NCBI RefSeq assembly: GCF_002803085.1
Contig: NZ_NNBJ01000006.1
Location: 310,001 to 374,000, forward strand
Direction: 5' to 3'
Source: Streptomyces sp. CB01201
Lineage (GTDB): Bacteria; Actinomycetota; Actinomycetes; Streptomycetales; Streptomycetaceae
Length of the DNA stretch: 64,000 nt
Shown piece by piece: positions 40,752-49,614 of the stretch. The translations under genes and the position numbers were made by a program. The notes beneath the pieces were generated by a model. That model did not search any database. It was given only the letters and a program-made list of their open reading frames with translations, and was not told the origin of the DNA. The number at the start of each line of letters is the position of its first letter. Within the stretch, counting starts at the first letter, position 1.

Positions 40752-42335
40752 ATGACAGCATCGACAGGCGAGCAATCCGGCGCATCCGCCGGCCAGCCGG
40801 AGCCGCAGCCCCAGCCGGAGCCGCGGCCCCAGACCCGGCCGGAGCCGCAGCCACACCCGCAGCCACACCCGCAGCGCTGGCTGATCCTCGGTGTCATCTG
40901 CCTCGCCGTGCTCACGGTGCTGCTCGACAACACCGTGCTCAACGTCGCCATCCCCTCCCTCACCACCTCGCTCGGCGCTTCCACCGCCGACATCCAGTGG
41001 ATGATCAACGCGTACTCGCTGGTCCAGTCCGGACTGCTGCTCACCGCGGGCAGCTCCGCCGACCGCTACGGGCGCAAGAAGATGCTCGCCGCGGGGCTCG
41101 CGCTCTTCGGTATCGGCTCGCTGGTGGCCGGTCTCGCGCAGAACGTCGGCCAGCTCATCGCCGCCCGCGCGGGTATGGGCATCGGCGGGGCACTCCTGAT
41201 GACCACCACGCTCGCCGTCGTCGTGCAGATCTTCGACGAGGAGTCCCGGGTCAAGGCCATCGGCATCTGGGCCACCGTCAACTCGCTCGGCTTCGCGGCC
41301 GGACCGCTCATCGGCGGGGTCATGCTCGACCACTTCTGGTGGGGCGCGATCTTCCTGGTGAACATCCCCGTCGCGGTCCTCGGCCTGGTCGCCGTGGTCG
41401 TCCTCGTACCGGAGTCGAAGAACCCCCACGGCGACCGGCCCGATCTGCTCGGGGCGCTGCTCTCCACCATCGGCATGACCGGTCTCGTGTACGCCATCAT
41501 CTCCGGGCCGGGGCACGGCTGGCTCTCGGGCCAGGTGCTGGCCTCGGCGGCCGTCGGGGCCGTGTTCCTCGCGGCCTTCGTACGCTGGGAACTGTCCATC
41601 GAGCACCCGATGCTGGACATGCACTTCTTCCGCGACCGGCGGTTCGTCGGCGCGGTCGCCGGGTCGATCCTGGTCGCCTTCGGCATGGGGGGATCGCTGT
41701 TCCTGCTCACCCAGCACCTCCAGTTCGTGCTCGGCTACGGTCCGTTGGAGGCGGGCCTGCGCACCGCGCCGCTCGCGCTCAGTGTGGTCGTACTGAACAT
41801 GACGGGCGTCGGCGCCAAACTGGTCGCCACGGTCGGCACCCCGCGCGCCATCGCCATCGGCATGACCGCGAACGCGGCCGGGCTCGCCTCGATCGCGCTG
41901 CTCGGCGGACACAACTACGGCGGCACGCTGTTCGGCCTGGTCGTGATGGGGGCCGGGATCGCGCTGTCCATGCCGGCCATGGCCAACGCCATCATGAGCG
42001 CGATCCCGCCGGAGAAGGCGGGCGTGGGGGCGGGCGTGAACGGCACGCTGGGGGAGTTCGGCAACGGGCTCGGGGTCGCGGTGCTCGGCGCCGTGCTCAA
42101 CTCCCGGTTCGCGGCGCTCGCGCCGGTCGCCGCGGCCTCGCTGCCCGCGGCCCTGGCCGCCGCCGGGGACGGCGCGGAACGGGGCCGGATCGCCGACGCG
42201 TTCGCCTCGGGCCTGGAGACCAGCCAGCTGGTCGGCGCGGGCGCGGTCCTCGCGGGCGGGCTGCTCGCGGCGGTCCTGCTGCACCGCGCCGAACGATCGG
42301 CGCCCGCGCCCGACGGGGCGGCTCCCGCGGCATAG
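40752..42335 (+). CDS. DHA2-type MFS drug efflux transporter
   Basis: The protein has 527 residues. After a Pro/Glu/His-rich start, about 14 membrane helices follow. DHA motifs are visible: LDNTVLNVAIPSL (motif D1), GSSADRYGRKKM (motif A) and GPLIGGVMLDHFWWGAIFLVN (motif C). Such pumps export drugs or secondary metabolites in exchange for protons. The operator array before the gene and the TetR gene 77 bp after it suggest induction by a substrate. The ATG at 40752 is preceded by a G-rich leader. Confidence 0.9.
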   Translation: MTASTGEQSGASAGQPEPQPQPEPRPQTRPEPQPHPQPHPQRWLILGVICLAVLTVLLDNTVLNVAIPSLTTSLGASTADIQWMINAYSLVQSGLLLTAGSSADRYGRKKMLAAGLALFGIGSLVAGLAQNVGQLIAARAGMGIGGALLMTTTLAVVVQIFDEESRVKAIGIWATVNSLGFAAGPLIGGVMLDHFWWGAIFLVNIPVAVLGLVAVVVLVPESKNPHGDRPDLLGALLSTIGMTGLVYAIISGPGHGWLSGQVLASAAVGAVFLAAFVRWELSIEHPMLDMHFFRDRRFVGAVAGSILVAFGMGGSLFLLTQHLQFVLGYGPLEAGLRTAPLALSVVVLNMTGVGAKLVATVGTPRAIAIGMTANAAGLASIALLGGHNYGGTLFGLVVMGAGIALSMPAMANAIMSAIPPEKAGVGAGVNGTLGEFGNGLGVAVLGAVLNSRFAALAPVAAASLPAALAAAGDGAERGRIADAFASGLETSQLVGAGAVLAGGLLAAVLLHRAERSAPAPDGAAPAA

Positions 42336-42412
42336 CATCGTCGGGGGTGAGGGACCCGAACTCCGGACCTGACCTGATGGGTCGGCAGCAGCGAGGACCG
42401 AGGAGGGCAGCG

Positions 42413-43189
42413 ATGGTATCGGCGGCGGACCGCACGAAGGACGCGGCGCGTACCAGCGTGTGGCTCGGGAGCAAGGCGAGTCGCCGGGTGCGCCGAGCGG
42501 GGGCGCCCGAGGGCGGGCCCGTGCTCGACCGGGACCGGATCACCGCCGAGGCCGTACGCCTCCTCGACGCCGAGGGCGCCGTCAAGTTCTCCATGCGGCG
42601 CCTGGCGGCCGAACTCGGGGTCACCGCGATGTCCCTGTACTGGTACGTCGACAACAAGGACGACCTCCTCGAACTCGCCCTCGACGCGGTGTTCGCGGAG
42701 ATCGAGATCCCCGACATGGACGACGAGGCGGCGGACTGGCGCGATCAGCTCCGCACGGTCGTGGTGGGCTATCGCGCGATCTTCGTCCGGCATTCCTGGG
42801 CGTCGGCGCTGATCGGGCGCTACCTCAACATCGGGCCGCACTCGATGGCCTTCTCGCGCACGGCCCAGCGCATTCTGGCCCGTACGGGGCTGCCCGCGCA
42901 CGGGCAGATGGGCGGGCTCGCGGCGGTGTTCCAGTTCGTGTACGGGTTCGGCACGATCGAGGGGACGTTCGTGCAGCGGTGTGCGGATGCGGGGCGTACG
43001 CAGGACGAGTTCTTCGCGGAGGCGATGGGGGCGTTGGCCTCTCAGCCGGAGTACCGGGATCAGTTCGCCGATGCGGCGGAGTTGATGGCTGCGCGGGGTG
43101 GGGTGACGGTGCAGGAGATGCGGCAGCGGGACTTCGACTTCGCGCTGACGCTGCTGATCGCCGGCATCGAGGCGCTGAGCTCCCCCTGA
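42413..43189 (+). CDS. TetR-family repressor with tetracycline-repressor-type C domain
   Basis: The protein has 258 residues. The helix-turn-helix covers about 40-88 (RDRITAEAVRLLDAEGAVKF, MRRLAAELGVTAMSLYWYVDNKDDLL). The C-terminal ligand domain includes WRDQLRTVVVGYRAIFVRH and FVYGFGTIEGTF. The ATG at 42413 has GAGGAGGG upstream; an in-frame ATG at 42377 is possible. It follows the MFS gene on the same strand and probably binds the TACGGCGT-type repeats before it. Confidence 0.88.
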   Translation: MVSAADRTKDAARTSVWLGSKASRRVRRAGAPEGGPVLDRDRITAEAVRLLDAEGAVKFSMRRLAAELGVTAMSLYWYVDNKDDLLELALDAVFAEIEIPDMDDEAADWRDQLRTVVVGYRAIFVRHSWASALIGRYLNIGPHSMAFSRTAQRILARTGLPAHGQMGGLAAVFQFVYGFGTIEGTFVQRCADAGRTQDEFFAEAMGALASQPEYRDQFADAAELMAARGGVTVQEMRQRDFDFALTLLIAGIEALSSP

Positions 43190-43842
43190 CCCCCGCAGGG
43201 GGCCCTGCCCCCTGCCCCCCGCTTCGGGGCTCCGCCCCGGACCCCGTATCGCGCCTTAAGGGCGCTCGTCCTCAATCGCCGGACGGGCTGAAATGCCCTG
43301 GTGCGGGCCGGCACCGAGGCCTTCAGGGGCGCCGGCAACCGGGCACCCCGGGTCACCTACAGGGGCGCGGGGAACTGCGCGAGAAGCGGCCACGGTCCGC
43401 ACCCGAGAGGGGGGTTGGGGCGCGGGGAACTGCCCGACCGGGCCGCGCAGCGGCCCCGGGCTCCCGGGCACCCCGGGTCACCTACAGGGGCGCGGGGAAC
43501 TGCGCGAGAAGCGGCCACGGTCCGCACCCGAGAAGGGGGTTGGGGCGCAGGCAACTGCCCGACCGGGCCGCGCAGCGGCCCCGGGCTCCCGGGCACCCCG
43601 GGTCACCTACAGGGGCGCGGGGAACTGCGCGAGAAGCGGCCACGGTCCGCACCCGAGAAGGGGGTTGGGGCGCAGGCAACTGCCCGACCGGGCCGCGCAG
43701 CGGCCGGGCTCCCGGGTACCCCGGGTCGGGCTCCCGGGTACCCCGGGCCGGGCTCCCGGTACCCCGGGTCGGGCTGCCGGTACCCCGGGTTGGGATCCCG
43801 GGCCGGCTCCCGGGCGGAGCCCAGGGCCGCCGGGTGCCCCGG
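43190..43842. repeat. Extragenic repeat cluster 2
   Basis: A GC hairpin block (43195-43290) is followed at about 43360-43710 by three copies of a unit of about 121 bp. Each contains GCGCGGGGAACTGCGCGAGA, a GTCCGCACCCGAGA segment and CTCCCGGGCACCCCGGGTC. From 43705 to 43815 there are five shorter units of CCCGGGTACCCCGGG type, each a near-perfect palindrome. No gene is supported, although several frames are open by virtue of GC content. Confidence 0.85.
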
Positions 43843-44661
43843 TCAGGCGGTCGGCAGGGTTTCGCCCTGGACCGTCTGGATGTCCAGCTCGACCTTCAGC
43901 GTCGTGCCGATCGCCGAGATCCCCGCCTGCACCACCTGGTTGTAGTTCATCGCGAAGTCCTCGCGCCGCAGCTCCGCCGTCGCCCGGTAGGCCGCCCGTA
44001 CCCCGCCCCAGGGGTCGGGGCCCGTACCGAGGTAGGACAGGTCGAGGTCGACCTCGCGGACGACTCCGTGCAGCGACAGTTCACCCCGTACCGTCCAGCG
44101 GTCGGGCCCGGCCGGGACCAGGTCCGTGCTGCGGTAGGTGATGTCCGGGAAGCGCTCGACATCCAGGAAGTCGGGGGACTTCAGGTGCCCGTCCCGCATC
44201 GCGTTCCCCGTGTCGATCGACGCCGCGCCGATGACCGCCTCGACCCGCGACTTCTCCAGGTCCTCCGCGATCTCGATGCGCCCGCCGAACTCCCCGAACC
44301 GCCCGTGCACGCTGGAGATGCCCAGGTGCTGGGCGACCGCGCCGACCGACGAATGCGCCGGGTCGATCGTCCAGGGACCCGGCGGCGGCAGTTCGACGCC
44401 GCCCTGCCGGGCCAGCACCACCGTGCCGACCGAGGCCCGCCCGCTCGCCGTCACCAGCGCCGTGGAGGCGGCCGGGGCGTATCCGACGGCCGTCACGATC
44501 ACCGTGTAGGGGCCGGGCGCGAGAGCCACGTCCGCCGACACCGAGCCGTCCTCCGCCGCCGCGGCGCGCAGCACCTGCGTGCCGGTCATGTCGGTCATCG
44601 TCACCACGGCGTGCGAAACCGCCCAGCCGTCGCGCGTCCGTACCTGTGCCCGCAGTCCCAT
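43843..44661 (-). CDS. YceI-family protein with N-terminal carboxypeptidase-regulatory-like domain
   Basis: The protein has 272 residues. About 1-95 is an Ig-like carboxypeptidase-regulatory domain (VTMTDMTGTQVLRAAAAEDG, YTVIVTAVGYAPA). About 105-270 is a YceI domain (WTIDPAHSSVGAVAQHLGIS, MRDGHLKSPDFLDVERFPDI, LSLHGVVREVDLDL), a lipocalin-like barrel known to bind polyisoprenoids in other bacteria. There is no signal peptide, so it should be cytoplasmic. The ATG at 44661 has AGGAGA upstream. It lies downstream of an MFS pump that carries the same kind of regulatory-like domains. Confidence 0.85.
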   Translation of the reverse strand: MGLRAQVRTRDGWAVSHAVVTMTDMTGTQVLRAAAAEDGSVSADVALAPGPYTVIVTAVGYAPAASTALVTASGRASVGTVVLARQGGVELPPPGPWTIDPAHSSVGAVAQHLGISSVHGRFGEFGGRIEIAEDLEKSRVEAVIGAASIDTGNAMRDGHLKSPDFLDVERFPDITYRSTDLVPAGPDRWTVRGELSLHGVVREVDLDLSYLGTGPDPWGGVRAAYRATAELRREDFAMNYNQVVQAGISAIGTTLKVELDIQTVQGETLPTA

Positions 44662-44826
44662 CCCGTTTTCTCTCCTCTTCAAGTGCAGAAGCCTCTTGGG
44701 GTCAAAAGGCCGGGCCCCGGGGCGGGACGGCCGGCCGTCCCCTGCCCGCCGCCCCGTTCCCGGGGCCCATTTCCACGCCGGGCGCGCCCCGCCTCCGCTC
44801 GAAGCGAAGGCGCACCCGGGGGTCAA

Positions 44827-47295
44827 CTACTCGCCCGGGTGGGCGAGTTCGATGTCGTGGCCGTCGACACCGCGGCCGGCCACGGTCAGCGAGCCGGCCA
44901 CCGGCGGGTAGCCGGTCGCGATGACCGTGTACTCGCCGGAGTTCAGGTCGGCGAAGGCGTACGCGCCGTCGTCGCCCGTGGTGGCGTTGGCGACCACGTT
45001 GCCCGCCGCGTCGAGCAGCGTGACGCGGGCGTCGGCCAGCGGACGGCGGTCGCCGCCGCCCCGGATCGTGCCCTGGACCAGCGCGCCGGCCTGGAGGGCG
45101 GCCTCGACGCGGGTCACGCCGTAGCCCGAGATCTCCACCGGCAGGGCCAGCGGGCGGAAGCCGTCCGCGTTGACCGCCACGGTCACCTGGCCCGGGACCA
45201 GCTCACCGAAGGTGAACTCGCCGGCCGCGCCGGACTTCCCGGTGGCCAGCAGATCGCCGCGCACATCGGTCACGATCACCATCGCGCCCTCGACCGGAGC
45301 CCCGGTCTCGGCGGCCTTCACCGCACCCGCGAGACCGCTGGTGCCGGACAGGAGGATGTCGTAGGCGAGCGCCTCGACGCCCACCACGATGGTGGAGGCC
45401 TGCGGCTGGAAGCCGTCGGCGGCCGCGATCAGGACGTAGCTTCCGGCGCCCGGCGCGGCGAGCAGGTACCCGCCGTCGGGGCCCGCGACGGCGCGGCCGA
45501 GCTGGCTGCCGCCGAGCGAGATCAGCGTGACGGCGGCGGAGGCGACGGGCGCCCCCTCGGCCGCCCGGACCGTGCCGCGCACCGGGATGCCGTCGAGCAC
45601 GGGAGCGGTCAGGGTGTCGGCCACCGGGGCGGCCTCGACTGCCGCCGCCTGGGCGGGAACCTGGGCGGGAGCCGGAGCGGCGGCGGGCGCCTGCTCGGAC
45701 TCGGCGGCGCCTACCGCTCGGGTGCGCAGCGGGATCTCCTTGATGAAGAGGGTGATCAGGAAGGCGAGCAGCGCGCACGGCGCCGCGTACAGGAACACAT
45801 CGCCGACACCGTGCCCGTACGCGCTCTCGATGACGGTACGGATCGGGGCGGGCAGCACGCTGAGGTCCGGGATGGTGCCGGAGCCGCTGCTGTTCTTGGC
45901 CGCCGCGGCGCCCTGCGGGCCGAGCGCGGTGAGGCCGTCGGTGACGTAGTGGCTGACCCGGTTGGCCATGACCGCGCCGAGCGCCGAGACGCCCACCGCA
46001 CCACCGAGGGAGCGGAAGAAGACGACGACGGAGGAGGCCGAGCCGAGGTCCGCGGGGGAGACCTGGTTCTGGGTGCACAGGACCAGGTTCTGCATCATCA
46101 TGCCGATGCCGAGGCCCATGAGCGCCATGTAGACGGCGAGGTGCCAGTACGGGGTGTCGTAGCGCATCGTGCCGAGCAGACCGAGGCCCGCCGTCACCAG
46201 CACACCGCCGCTGACCAGCCACGCCTTCCACTTGCCTGTCTTGGTGATGACCTGGCCCGAGACGGTGGACGCGATGAAGAGTCCGCCGATCATCGGGATC
46301 GTCATGACACCGGACATCGTCGGCGTCTTGCCGCGCGCCAGCTGGAAGTACTGGGAGAAGAAGACCGTGCCGGCGAACATCGCGACACCCACGAAGAGCG
46401 AGGCGAGCGAGGCGAGGGTGATGGTGCGGTTGCGGAAGAGGCGCAGCGGGATGATCGGCTCGCTGGCCCTCGACTCGGCGAACACGAAGAGCGCGCCGAG
46501 CACGATCGAGCCGCCGACCATCGCGTAGGTCTGCCACGAGATCCAGTCGTACTTGTCGCCCGCGAAGGTCACCCAGACCAGGAGCAGCGAGACCGCGGCG
46601 CTGATCAGGAAGGCGCCGGTCCAGTCGACCTTGACGTCCCGCTTCACGACGGGGAGCTTCAGGGTCTTCTGGAGCACGATGAGCGCGATGACCGCGAACG
46701 GCACACCGACGTAGAAGCACCAGCGCCAGCCGAGCCAGCTGGTGTCCGTGATCAGACCGCCGAGCAGCGGTCCGCCGACCGTCGCGACCGCGAACGTGGC
46801 GCCCAGGTAGCCGCTGTAACGGCCGCGCTCACGCGGCGAGATCATGGCGGCCATGATGATCTGGGCGAGCGCGGAGAGACCGCCGACGCCGATGCCCTGG
46901 AACACGCGGCAGGCGATGAGCATGCCCGAGCTCTGCGACAGACCGGCCACGATCGAGCCGGACACGTAGATGACCAGGGCTATCTGGACCAGCAGCTTCT
47001 TGCTGAACAGGTCGGAGAGCTTGCCCCAGAGCGGGGTCGTGGCGGTCATCGCGAGCAGCGAGGCCGTGACGACCCAGGTGTACGCGGACTGGCCGCCGCC
47101 CAGGTCGCTGATGATGTGCGGCAGGGCGTTGGAGACGATCGTCGAGGACAGAATGGCGACGAACATGCCGAGCAACAGCCCGGAAAGCGCCTCCATGATC
47201 TGCCGGTGAGTCATCGGCGCGCCACTCTCGGACGGCGTGTGCCCTCCGTGCTTGGCGTGGCCGCCCCGCACACCGGCTGGTGTGGTCGTAGCCAT
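44827..47295 (-). CDS. MFS transporter fused to carboxypeptidase-regulatory-like domains
   Basis: The protein has 822 residues. The first 515 or so form a 14-helix DHA2-type exporter (ILSSTIVSNALPHII, LWGKLSDLFSKK, GPLLGGLITDTSWLGWRW). After an Ala/Pro linker come about 270 residues with three or four Ig-like repeats, each with a pattern such as GAPVEGAMVIVTDVRGDLLA, GEFTFGELVPGQVTVAVNADGF. These sit after the last helix and should be cytoplasmic if the usual topology holds. This domain is rare on MFS pumps. The gene is part of a MarR-MFS-YceI operon. Confidence 0.87.
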   Translation of the reverse strand: MATTTPAGVRGGHAKHGGHTPSESGAPMTHRQIMEALSGLLLGMFVAILSSTIVSNALPHIISDLGGGQSAYTWVVTASLLAMTATTPLWGKLSDLFSKKLLVQIALVIYVSGSIVAGLSQSSGMLIACRVFQGIGVGGLSALAQIIMAAMISPRERGRYSGYLGATFAVATVGGPLLGGLITDTSWLGWRWCFYVGVPFAVIALIVLQKTLKLPVVKRDVKVDWTGAFLISAAVSLLLVWVTFAGDKYDWISWQTYAMVGGSIVLGALFVFAESRASEPIIPLRLFRNRTITLASLASLFVGVAMFAGTVFFSQYFQLARGKTPTMSGVMTIPMIGGLFIASTVSGQVITKTGKWKAWLVSGGVLVTAGLGLLGTMRYDTPYWHLAVYMALMGLGIGMMMQNLVLCTQNQVSPADLGSASSVVVFFRSLGGAVGVSALGAVMANRVSHYVTDGLTALGPQGAAAAKNSSGSGTIPDLSVLPAPIRTVIESAYGHGVGDVFLYAAPCALLAFLITLFIKEIPLRTRAVGAAESEQAPAAAPAPAQVPAQAAAVEAAPVADTLTAPVLDGIPVRGTVRAAEGAPVASAAVTLISLGGSQLGRAVAGPDGGYLLAAPGAGSYVLIAAADGFQPQASTIVVGVEALAYDILLSGTSGLAGAVKAAETGAPVEGAMVIVTDVRGDLLATGKSGAAGEFTFGELVPGQVTVAVNADGFRPLALPVEISGYGVTRVEAALQAGALVQGTIRGGGDRRPLADARVTLLDAAGNVVANATTGDDGAYAFADLNSGEYTVIATGYPPVAGSLTVAGRGVDGHDIELAHPGE

Positions 47296-47401
47296 GAAGT
47301 TCCTTGTCTTGTACGTCTGTTGGGCGGGTGTACGGGTTGGTTTGCTGCGTGAAGCGAGCGCGTGAAGCGAGCGCGTGACGCGTAGCGCTTGGCGCTTGGC
47401 G

Positions 47402-47884
47402 CTAAGCGGGTGTACGGGTCGGCGGACGGGTCTCGGGGCCCCTGACGTGGGGTGCCCGGCAGTCTCCGAAGGAGTCCCGCAGGCGTGCCAGCATCGTGTT
47501 GAGCTGCCCGACCTCGTCGTCGGTCCAGTCCTTGAGGGTGTGCGCGAACATCTCCGTGGTGCGCAGGCCGAGATCGTCGATCATGGTCTGGCCCTCGGGG
47601 GTGAGCCGCAGAATGCGCGAGCGCTTGTCGGCCGGGTCGGCGGACCTCTCGATCCAGCCGCGCTGGGCGACGTGTGCGACATGACGGCTCGTCACCGACA
47701 TGTCCACCGCGAGGAGTTCGGCGAGCCTGCTGATCCGCATCTCGCCGTGGCGCTCCAGGAGGGTCAGCACGGCGGCCGAGCCGGCGGGGCACTCGGGCGG
47801 CAGGATCCGCGCGAGCCCGCGCTTGACCGCGCCGATCGCGCTGAGCTGCCGGGCCAGCTCCTCGTAGTGACTCTGTGCGGCCAT
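47402..47884 (-). CDS. MarR-family regulator
   Basis: The protein has 160 residues. The winged helix-turn-helix is visible: ECPAGSAAVLTLLERHGEMR, RLAELLAVDMSVTSRHVAHV, and the wing IERSADPADKRSRILRLTPEG. A dimerisation helix follows (LGLRTTEMFAHTLKDWTDDE). MarR proteins repress efflux genes and are released by phenolic or lipophilic ligands. A large inverted repeat lies just upstream of its ATG (47884). The exporter gene begins 106 bp after its stop, so the operon is self-regulated. Confidence 0.9.
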   Translation of the reverse strand: MAAQSHYEELARQLSAIGAVKRGLARILPPECPAGSAAVLTLLERHGEMRISRLAELLAVDMSVTSRHVAHVAQRGWIERSADPADKRSRILRLTPEGQTMIDDLGLRTTEMFAHTLKDWTDDEVGQLNTMLARLRDSFGDCRAPHVRGPETRPPTRTPA

Positions 47885-47904
47885 GGACACCTCCCGAAAT
47901 CTTG

Positions 47905-47945
47905 TTGCTTCGGGCAACCATAAGATTGTTGGTTGCCGAAGGCAA
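47905..47945. promoter_or_regulatory. MarR-type operator
   Basis: TTGCTTCGGGCAACCA (47905-47920) and TGGTTGCCGAAGGCAA (47930-47945) form a 16-bp inverted repeat with two mismatches and a 9-bp spacer, 21 bp upstream of the marR start. Position and symmetry fit autorepression. Confidence 0.75.
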
Positions 47946-48221
47946 ACTAAATCGGGGCCTTGGCGGCAAAGGAAACGCAAAGGCTTCGCATATGAAAACC
48001 CAAGGTGCAGGTCGGGGGCTTGCGGGCGCCTGTGCGGGGTGATCGGGAAGGGGTGGCGAGGGGGCGGTGAGGGAGGCGATGAGGGGGTGGGACGGCGGCG
48101 CGGGCGTGCTGCGCGGAGGTGCGCCGGGCGACGTCCGAGCCGCCTCGCGGGCGCCTCGCGGGCGCGTTCGCGCGGGGGCGGGGGTTGGGCGGGACCCCCA
48201 TCTTCGCTAGGGTCCTGCCCC

Positions 48222-48440
48222 ATGGCACACAACCCCCACGCACCCCAGGGTCCCGAGGGCAACTACGACCCGGCGGGCTCCACGCAGATGTTCCGCGCCT
48301 TCGTCGACGAGGGCGTACCCCAGGGCCGCCAGCCGGCCACTCCGGCGGCGACCGCCGCGGGCCCGCGCGTAGGCCTGATCGTCGGTGTGGTCGCCGTGAT
48401 CGTGGTCCTGGCGGCGGTGGCCTGGCTGGCCCTGGGCTGA
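48222..48440 (+). CDS. Small single-pass membrane protein (72 aa)
   Basis: The protein has 72 residues. A hydrophilic N-terminal half (MAHNPHAPQGPEGNYDPAGS, TQMFRAFVDEG) is followed by one membrane helix (GLIVGVVAVIVVLAAVAWLAL) at the very end, a tail-anchored layout. The motif STQMFRAFVDEG suggests a conserved cytoplasmic contact site. It is divergent from the marR operon. The function is unknown. Confidence 0.65.
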   Translation: MAHNPHAPQGPEGNYDPAGSTQMFRAFVDEGVPQGRQPATPAATAAGPRVGLIVGVVAVIVVLAAVAWLALG

Positions 48441-48618
48441 GACGCCGCTCGACGGCGGGGGTCCGGGGTGCGCCCCGCGCCCCCGCTCACCCACCCGGTC
48501 GTCCGCACTCGCTCACCCGGTCGTCCGCCGGTCCGCCTCGGCCGGTCGAGCCGCGTGGGCCGGGCCGGTCGCTTGGACCGGTTCGGCCGCCTGGACCGGT
48601 TGGGCCGCCTGAGGGGCG

Positions 48619-49479
48619 TCAACCCCAACTGGCCGTCACCGAACGCGTCTCCACGTGCATCCCCAGCGGCACCCGCCACGCGTCCACACACACCCCGTAC
48701 GTCCGTGAGACCACCGCTCCCGCCGCAATGGGTGCGGGCAGCGGCTGACTCGACGTCATGGTGGCCCAGTCCACCCCGAGCAGCCCGATGATGTGGGTCG
48801 CGAATACAACGCTGCCCGACTTCACCGCTGTGCCGCCCGTGTTCCGGAACCGCACGGTGACGTTCTCGCACCAACGGTGCTCCCCGGCCGAACGGCTCGG
48901 TGCCCCGACGCTCAGCACCGCAGGGCCCGCGGGCGGGCTCGGCCTGCCCGGTGTGCCGGGAGGGGAGGGCGTACCGGAGGGGTCGGTGGCGCCGCCCGAC
49001 GAGCCCCCTGCCGAGCCTCCCGCGGTGCCGCCGGGCCTGCCCGCGGCACCTCCGGGGGACCCCGAAGAGCCACCCGAGGCCGAACCCCCGGACCCCGCAG
49101 GGGATTTGGCGGAGCCGGCGCTCTCCGAACCGCCGGCCCCCGGTGCGGCGCCGGGCGTCCCCGGGGTTCCCGGCACGGAAGGCGTGGCGGACGTGGAGGA
49201 TGTGGAGGACGTGCCGAACGTACCGGATGCGGAGGGCGTGGCGGACGTACCGGCGCTGCCATCACCGGGTGACGCGGCCGTGCCCGGGCCGTCCAGGGGG
49301 ACCAGCCGTACCTTGCCGCTCGGCGGCACCGCGTGGTCCGGGGCCGGGGGCCCGGTGCCCGCGGCGCCCACCGCCAGGTAGCCGTCCCGGTCGCCGCCTC
49401 CGGCGCCGGCGGCGAGGGTGCCGCCGAGGCCGAGGACCACCGCCGCCGAGACACCGATCAGCGCAGCACGTCGTCGCAT
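48619..49479 (-). CDS. Secreted protein with disordered linker and C-terminal beta domain
   Basis: The protein has 286 residues. A signal peptide or N-terminal anchor (MRRRAALIGVSAAVVLGLGG) is followed by about 130 residues of Gly/Ser/Pro/Thr-rich disorder. The C-terminal 95 residues resemble an extracellular Ig-like module: RWCENVTVRFRNTGGTAVKS, VVFATHIIGLLGVDWAT, YGVCVDAWRVPLGM, with two Cys placed for a disulphide. It could be a cell-wall or carbohydrate-associated protein. No catalytic motif is seen. Confidence 0.7.
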   Translation of the reverse strand: MRRRAALIGVSAAVVLGLGGTLAAGAGGGDRDGYLAVGAAGTGPPAPDHAVPPSGKVRLVPLDGPGTAASPGDGSAGTSATPSASGTFGTSSTSSTSATPSVPGTPGTPGAAPGAGGSESAGSAKSPAGSGGSASGGSSGSPGGAAGRPGGTAGGSAGGSSGGATDPSGTPSPPGTPGRPSPPAGPAVLSVGAPSRSAGEHRWCENVTVRFRNTGGTAVKSGSVVFATHIIGLLGVDWATMTSSQPLPAPIAAGAVVSRTYGVCVDAWRVPLGMHVETRSVTASWG

Positions 49480-49614
49480 CGCGCCAGTGTGTCTGACGGA
49501 TCGTCAATAAACCAGAGCGCGACGGAAGTTGCGGAACGGGGCTGAGCCCGGCCGGACATCAGCCGGAAAACCGGCCGGCCGTCAGTCGGAAACCGGCCGG
49601 CCGTCAGCCGGAGC

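Noticed and set aside
43360..43710. CRISPR-like array (three regular repeats)
   Set aside because: Units of about 121 bp are repeated as wholes, with no conserved short repeat alternating with unique spacers and no cas gene nearby.
42460..47352. 1630-residue open frame on the plus strand
   Set aside because: It runs across the TetR gene in another frame, the repeat cluster and the antisense of YceI and MFS genes; no domain is seen.
47340..47401. GAAGCGAGCGCGT and GCGCTTGGC repeats as a regulatory array
   Set aside because: Only two to three short copies in the 106-bp gap between marR and the MFS gene; simple slippage explains them.
49262..49507. Arg-rich minus-strand frame upstream of the secreted protein
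   Set aside because: It overlaps the signal-peptide region in another frame and shows no coding bias.
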